From the NCBI GenBank assembly GCA_905331475.1, contig CAJNYU010001567.1, positions 1-64,000 of the forward strand: 64,000 nt of DNA, in the 5' to 3' direction. The notes below the pieces were generated by a model. The model ran no database searches and had not been told where the DNA came from. It saw nothing but the letters and a program-made list of their open reading frames with translations. The first letter of the stretch is position 1; each line of letters opens with the position of its first letter. Source of the stretch: Rotaria socialis (lineage: Eukaryota; Rotifera; Eurotatoria; Philodinida; Philodinidae). The position numbers and the translations under genes are program-made. Below are positions 61,830 to 64,000 of the stretch, piece by piece.

Positions 61830-64000
61830 ATGGCAACAACACCTAATGAGTTTCTTGAATTCGCAAAAGAGATGGGCCTTGGACAAATACAACCAACTTC
61901 AGTAACACTACCATCACTACCAAATGATAATAATAATAACGGCTGTACATTAACTGGCTTATCTGCATTTAGTAATTTGTGTCATCTTATTGAAGATATA
62001 CATAAATTAAAAACTGAAAATGAACATCTACGTGGTCATTTAGAGTTAATTAATCGTACCGAAAAGTTTTTATTAAAAGCTGAAGAAAATGATAATCGGG
62101 CAGAAAATAAAACAATGCCTTCGACAATATTCATAAATGATCGTGAAGGCGAATTCGATGAAGACAAAAGTTCAACAGTATCACCTTCGAATTCGTTGAA
62201 AATTAAAAAGAAGAACGGCTCATCGAATCAATCACTCTCGAATAGAGAACGGCACGGTACGATAATTTTTACAGAAATAAAAAGGTCGACTGAAACATAA
62301 AAGAAAAATCTTTCGTACACAAGTCCTATGGCAGTGCAAAACTATCTTTTAGCGTACTTGTTTTCATCGGGTTTATTAGAAAAAAATCTTGATGCCAATG
62401 TTTCTGATTTGATACAATGAATCATTTTGCAAAGATTATTATGCATATGAAAAGCAGAAAAAGATTGACAACAACAGAAATTTCCTAGTTAATGAAAAAT
62501 TGCCAAACAGAACGATGTGATACAGAAGCATATGTTACTTGCTCGATGAGAAATATTTCATGAAAAATAATCATCTCTTGTATTCTTTTTTTCTAAGGCT
62601 ATGATTGTGCCCATCATCAGGAAGATTTATCGTCGATGTTAAATATCGATCATAATTTAGGTAATTATAAACTTGTCGAACTGATGCTTTTTACTATTAT
62701 AAATTGTTCTTTTATCAGGCGTACACACTTTAAAAAATTGGAATAGAGTTCGACATGCGTTCACATTTTCGCTCCGACGAAAAACAAATTCACCGCCGAG
62801 TCCTTTACTAGCTCATGTCGATCAAACTATACCTGTTATCAGTATTTCGAATGAAAGCGATGATTACCATTCACAACATCCAGCGAAAAAGAAAACAATT
62901 AAGGATAAACGACGAGGTCCTTTTGGTGATGATACTGATCAAGATGATGAATATCTTGAATTTAAGAGAGTTCACAATAAACGAGATCTCTATAGAAATG
63001 ATATAACAAATTCGCCAAGTAGAGAACGGCAAGAATCATCAACATCAAGTTTATTGAATCGTCTGTCAACAGCGCAAGAAGACGATAATTTAATAAGACG
63101 AAAACCATCGAAAATCGGTAAATCTATTTTGTATTGTTTTAATTTATTTCGAATTACATGAAAATAGTTCGTGAGAAATTCAGCAATTTTACTAAATTTT
63201 CCAATGAAAAATTCTTTCGATACTACTCTCACGTCTATCACTAGAATTTCAGCCAAGACTTACATATCAGTTTTCCTATATTGATTAATCATTTGAGTTT
63301 ACACCAATATAAAAAGTCTCCGTGTATTGAATAAAGTGATTTCGAATAGATTTATCAGCGTCAGCTAGTATTAGCGAACGTCTAATTATTTTTTTATCAG
63401 CAGTGTACTTGAATTCAGTTGAAAATAGAAAATTTCAACTTTCAACTCACAGCGATATATGTGTGAATCACGATTCTTCAGAATGCTATTGGTTTAAAAG
63501 TTGAAAGTTGAAAATTGAAATTTTCGATTGAATTCAAGTTTCAAGTGTGACATATATATTTCCTATTGGTAAAGACTATGAAATACATATGTTCACTTGC
63601 CTCCCAAGGATTTAACACTCAAGGACGTTCATGATTGATTGTACCTATCAGCATTTATTTTCCAATTTTCAGCTCATTATCGTCGTAAACTACGTTCAAA
63701 ACTTGATACAGTTAAAAAACAATTTAGCGATCCAGTCCAATCCTCATCATCACGTTCATTGACTCGTCCACAAATATCTACATTTGATGAGATTGGTATG
63801 TTTCTTTTTTTTAGCATGAAACAGAAAACACGTGTAAAATCTAATTAATAAAATTAGGATCTGGATTGAATCATGCATTACTTACCGCTAAACTTGCTCC
63901 GGCAATGACAAAATCTTATCAGCAGAAAATGCGCGACTGGCACAATATGCAAAAGAGTAATTTTCTAGTTGACTATCGTCGACAATCGGTTATGAATAAA
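61830..64000 (+). CDS. Unrecognised basic, low-complexity protein, 5' part only
   Basis: Exons 61830-62256, 62598-62660, 62719-63117, 63673-63795 and 63858-64000 (cut by the window edge) join in frame. The start is ATG 61830 (MATTPNEFLEFAKEMGLGQI), eight bases after a strong acceptor, so a 5' untranslated intron or spliced-leader site is likely. There is a short helical stretch at about 50-75 (LCHLIEDIHKLKTENEHLRG), then a long Ser/Asp/Lys/Asn-rich, probably disordered region, and a basic block (AHYRRKLRSKL). The last visible exon (AKLAPAMTKSYQQKMRDWHN) looks like the start of a more ordered helical domain. I do not recognise the family. The 555-bp intron 3 contains a MITE copy (63403-63552). 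An early stop would be reached if intron 1 were read through. Confidence 0.78.
63403..63552. mobile_element. MITE copy 2, inside an intron
   Basis: This matches the element at 24336-24480 over nearly its full length, including the core CGATATATGTGTGA and the right end. About 10 bases of the left terminal repeat are missing, and the internal part has a small insertion near the right arm. It lies between exons 3 and 4 of the unrecognised gene. Two copies in 64 kb suggest a common family in this genome. Confidence 0.8.

Overview
The window is animal nuclear DNA, AT-rich and gene-sparse, and it most resembles a bdelloid rotifer. Reasons: introns are mostly 44-75 bp; there is a protein with a receiver-like N-terminus, an ADP-ribosyltransferase domain and TPRs, of a kind I associate with bdelloids; there is a decayed 7TM receptor of a similarly expanded family; bacterial-type metabolic domains occur in spliced genes; and short interstitial TGTGGG-type motifs are present, the hexamer I recall for bdelloid telomeres. 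The organism call is inference.

Left part (1-18.2 kb): a small spliced zinc deaminase (+) converges on a 1401-aa gene (-) that fuses an ADP-ribosylglycohydrolase, a stonustoxin-like middle region, a coiled coil and a dynamin/AIG-type P-loop GTPase. About 3.5 kb of empty DNA follows, then a secreted PLP-dependent class V aminotransferase (-), a frameshifted coiled-coil gene relic (+), and the first of two VIT-VWA genes (-).

Middle (18.2-43.3 kb): a stand-alone receiver-like protein (-), a dead 7TM receptor (-), a palindromic MITE, degenerate tandem repeats, a secreted serine beta-lactamase-like hydrolase (+), a 0.85-kb inverted-repeat element, an ADP-ribosyltransferase-TPR gene (-), a cytosolic-type sulfotransferase (+), a cysteine-rich CXC-like protein (-), the second VIT-VWA gene (-), a short hAT transposon with a perfect 8-bp target duplication, and a 75-aa protein (-).

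Right part (43.3-64 kb): a CD225/dispanin membrane protein (+), a 19-exon lysosomal alpha-mannosidase that can be rebuilt completely (-), JTB (-), a decayed arylacetamide-deacetylase-like esterase (-), a second MITE family, PABPN1 (+), an A-rich tract, a poly-G/N/poly-C assembly gap, a monoacylglycerol-lipase-like enzyme (+), and the 5' part of an unrecognised basic, low-complexity gene (+) that runs off the right edge and carries a second MITE copy in an intron.

The genes do not form an operon. Recurring themes are ADP-ribosylation (a candidate writer at 30-32 kb, a candidate eraser at 2-6.5 kb), secreted or lysosomal hydrolases, and innate-immunity-like architectures. The strongest candidate for something new is the glycohydrolase / stonustoxin-like / GTPase fusion. 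No tRNA, rRNA or CRISPR array was seen.
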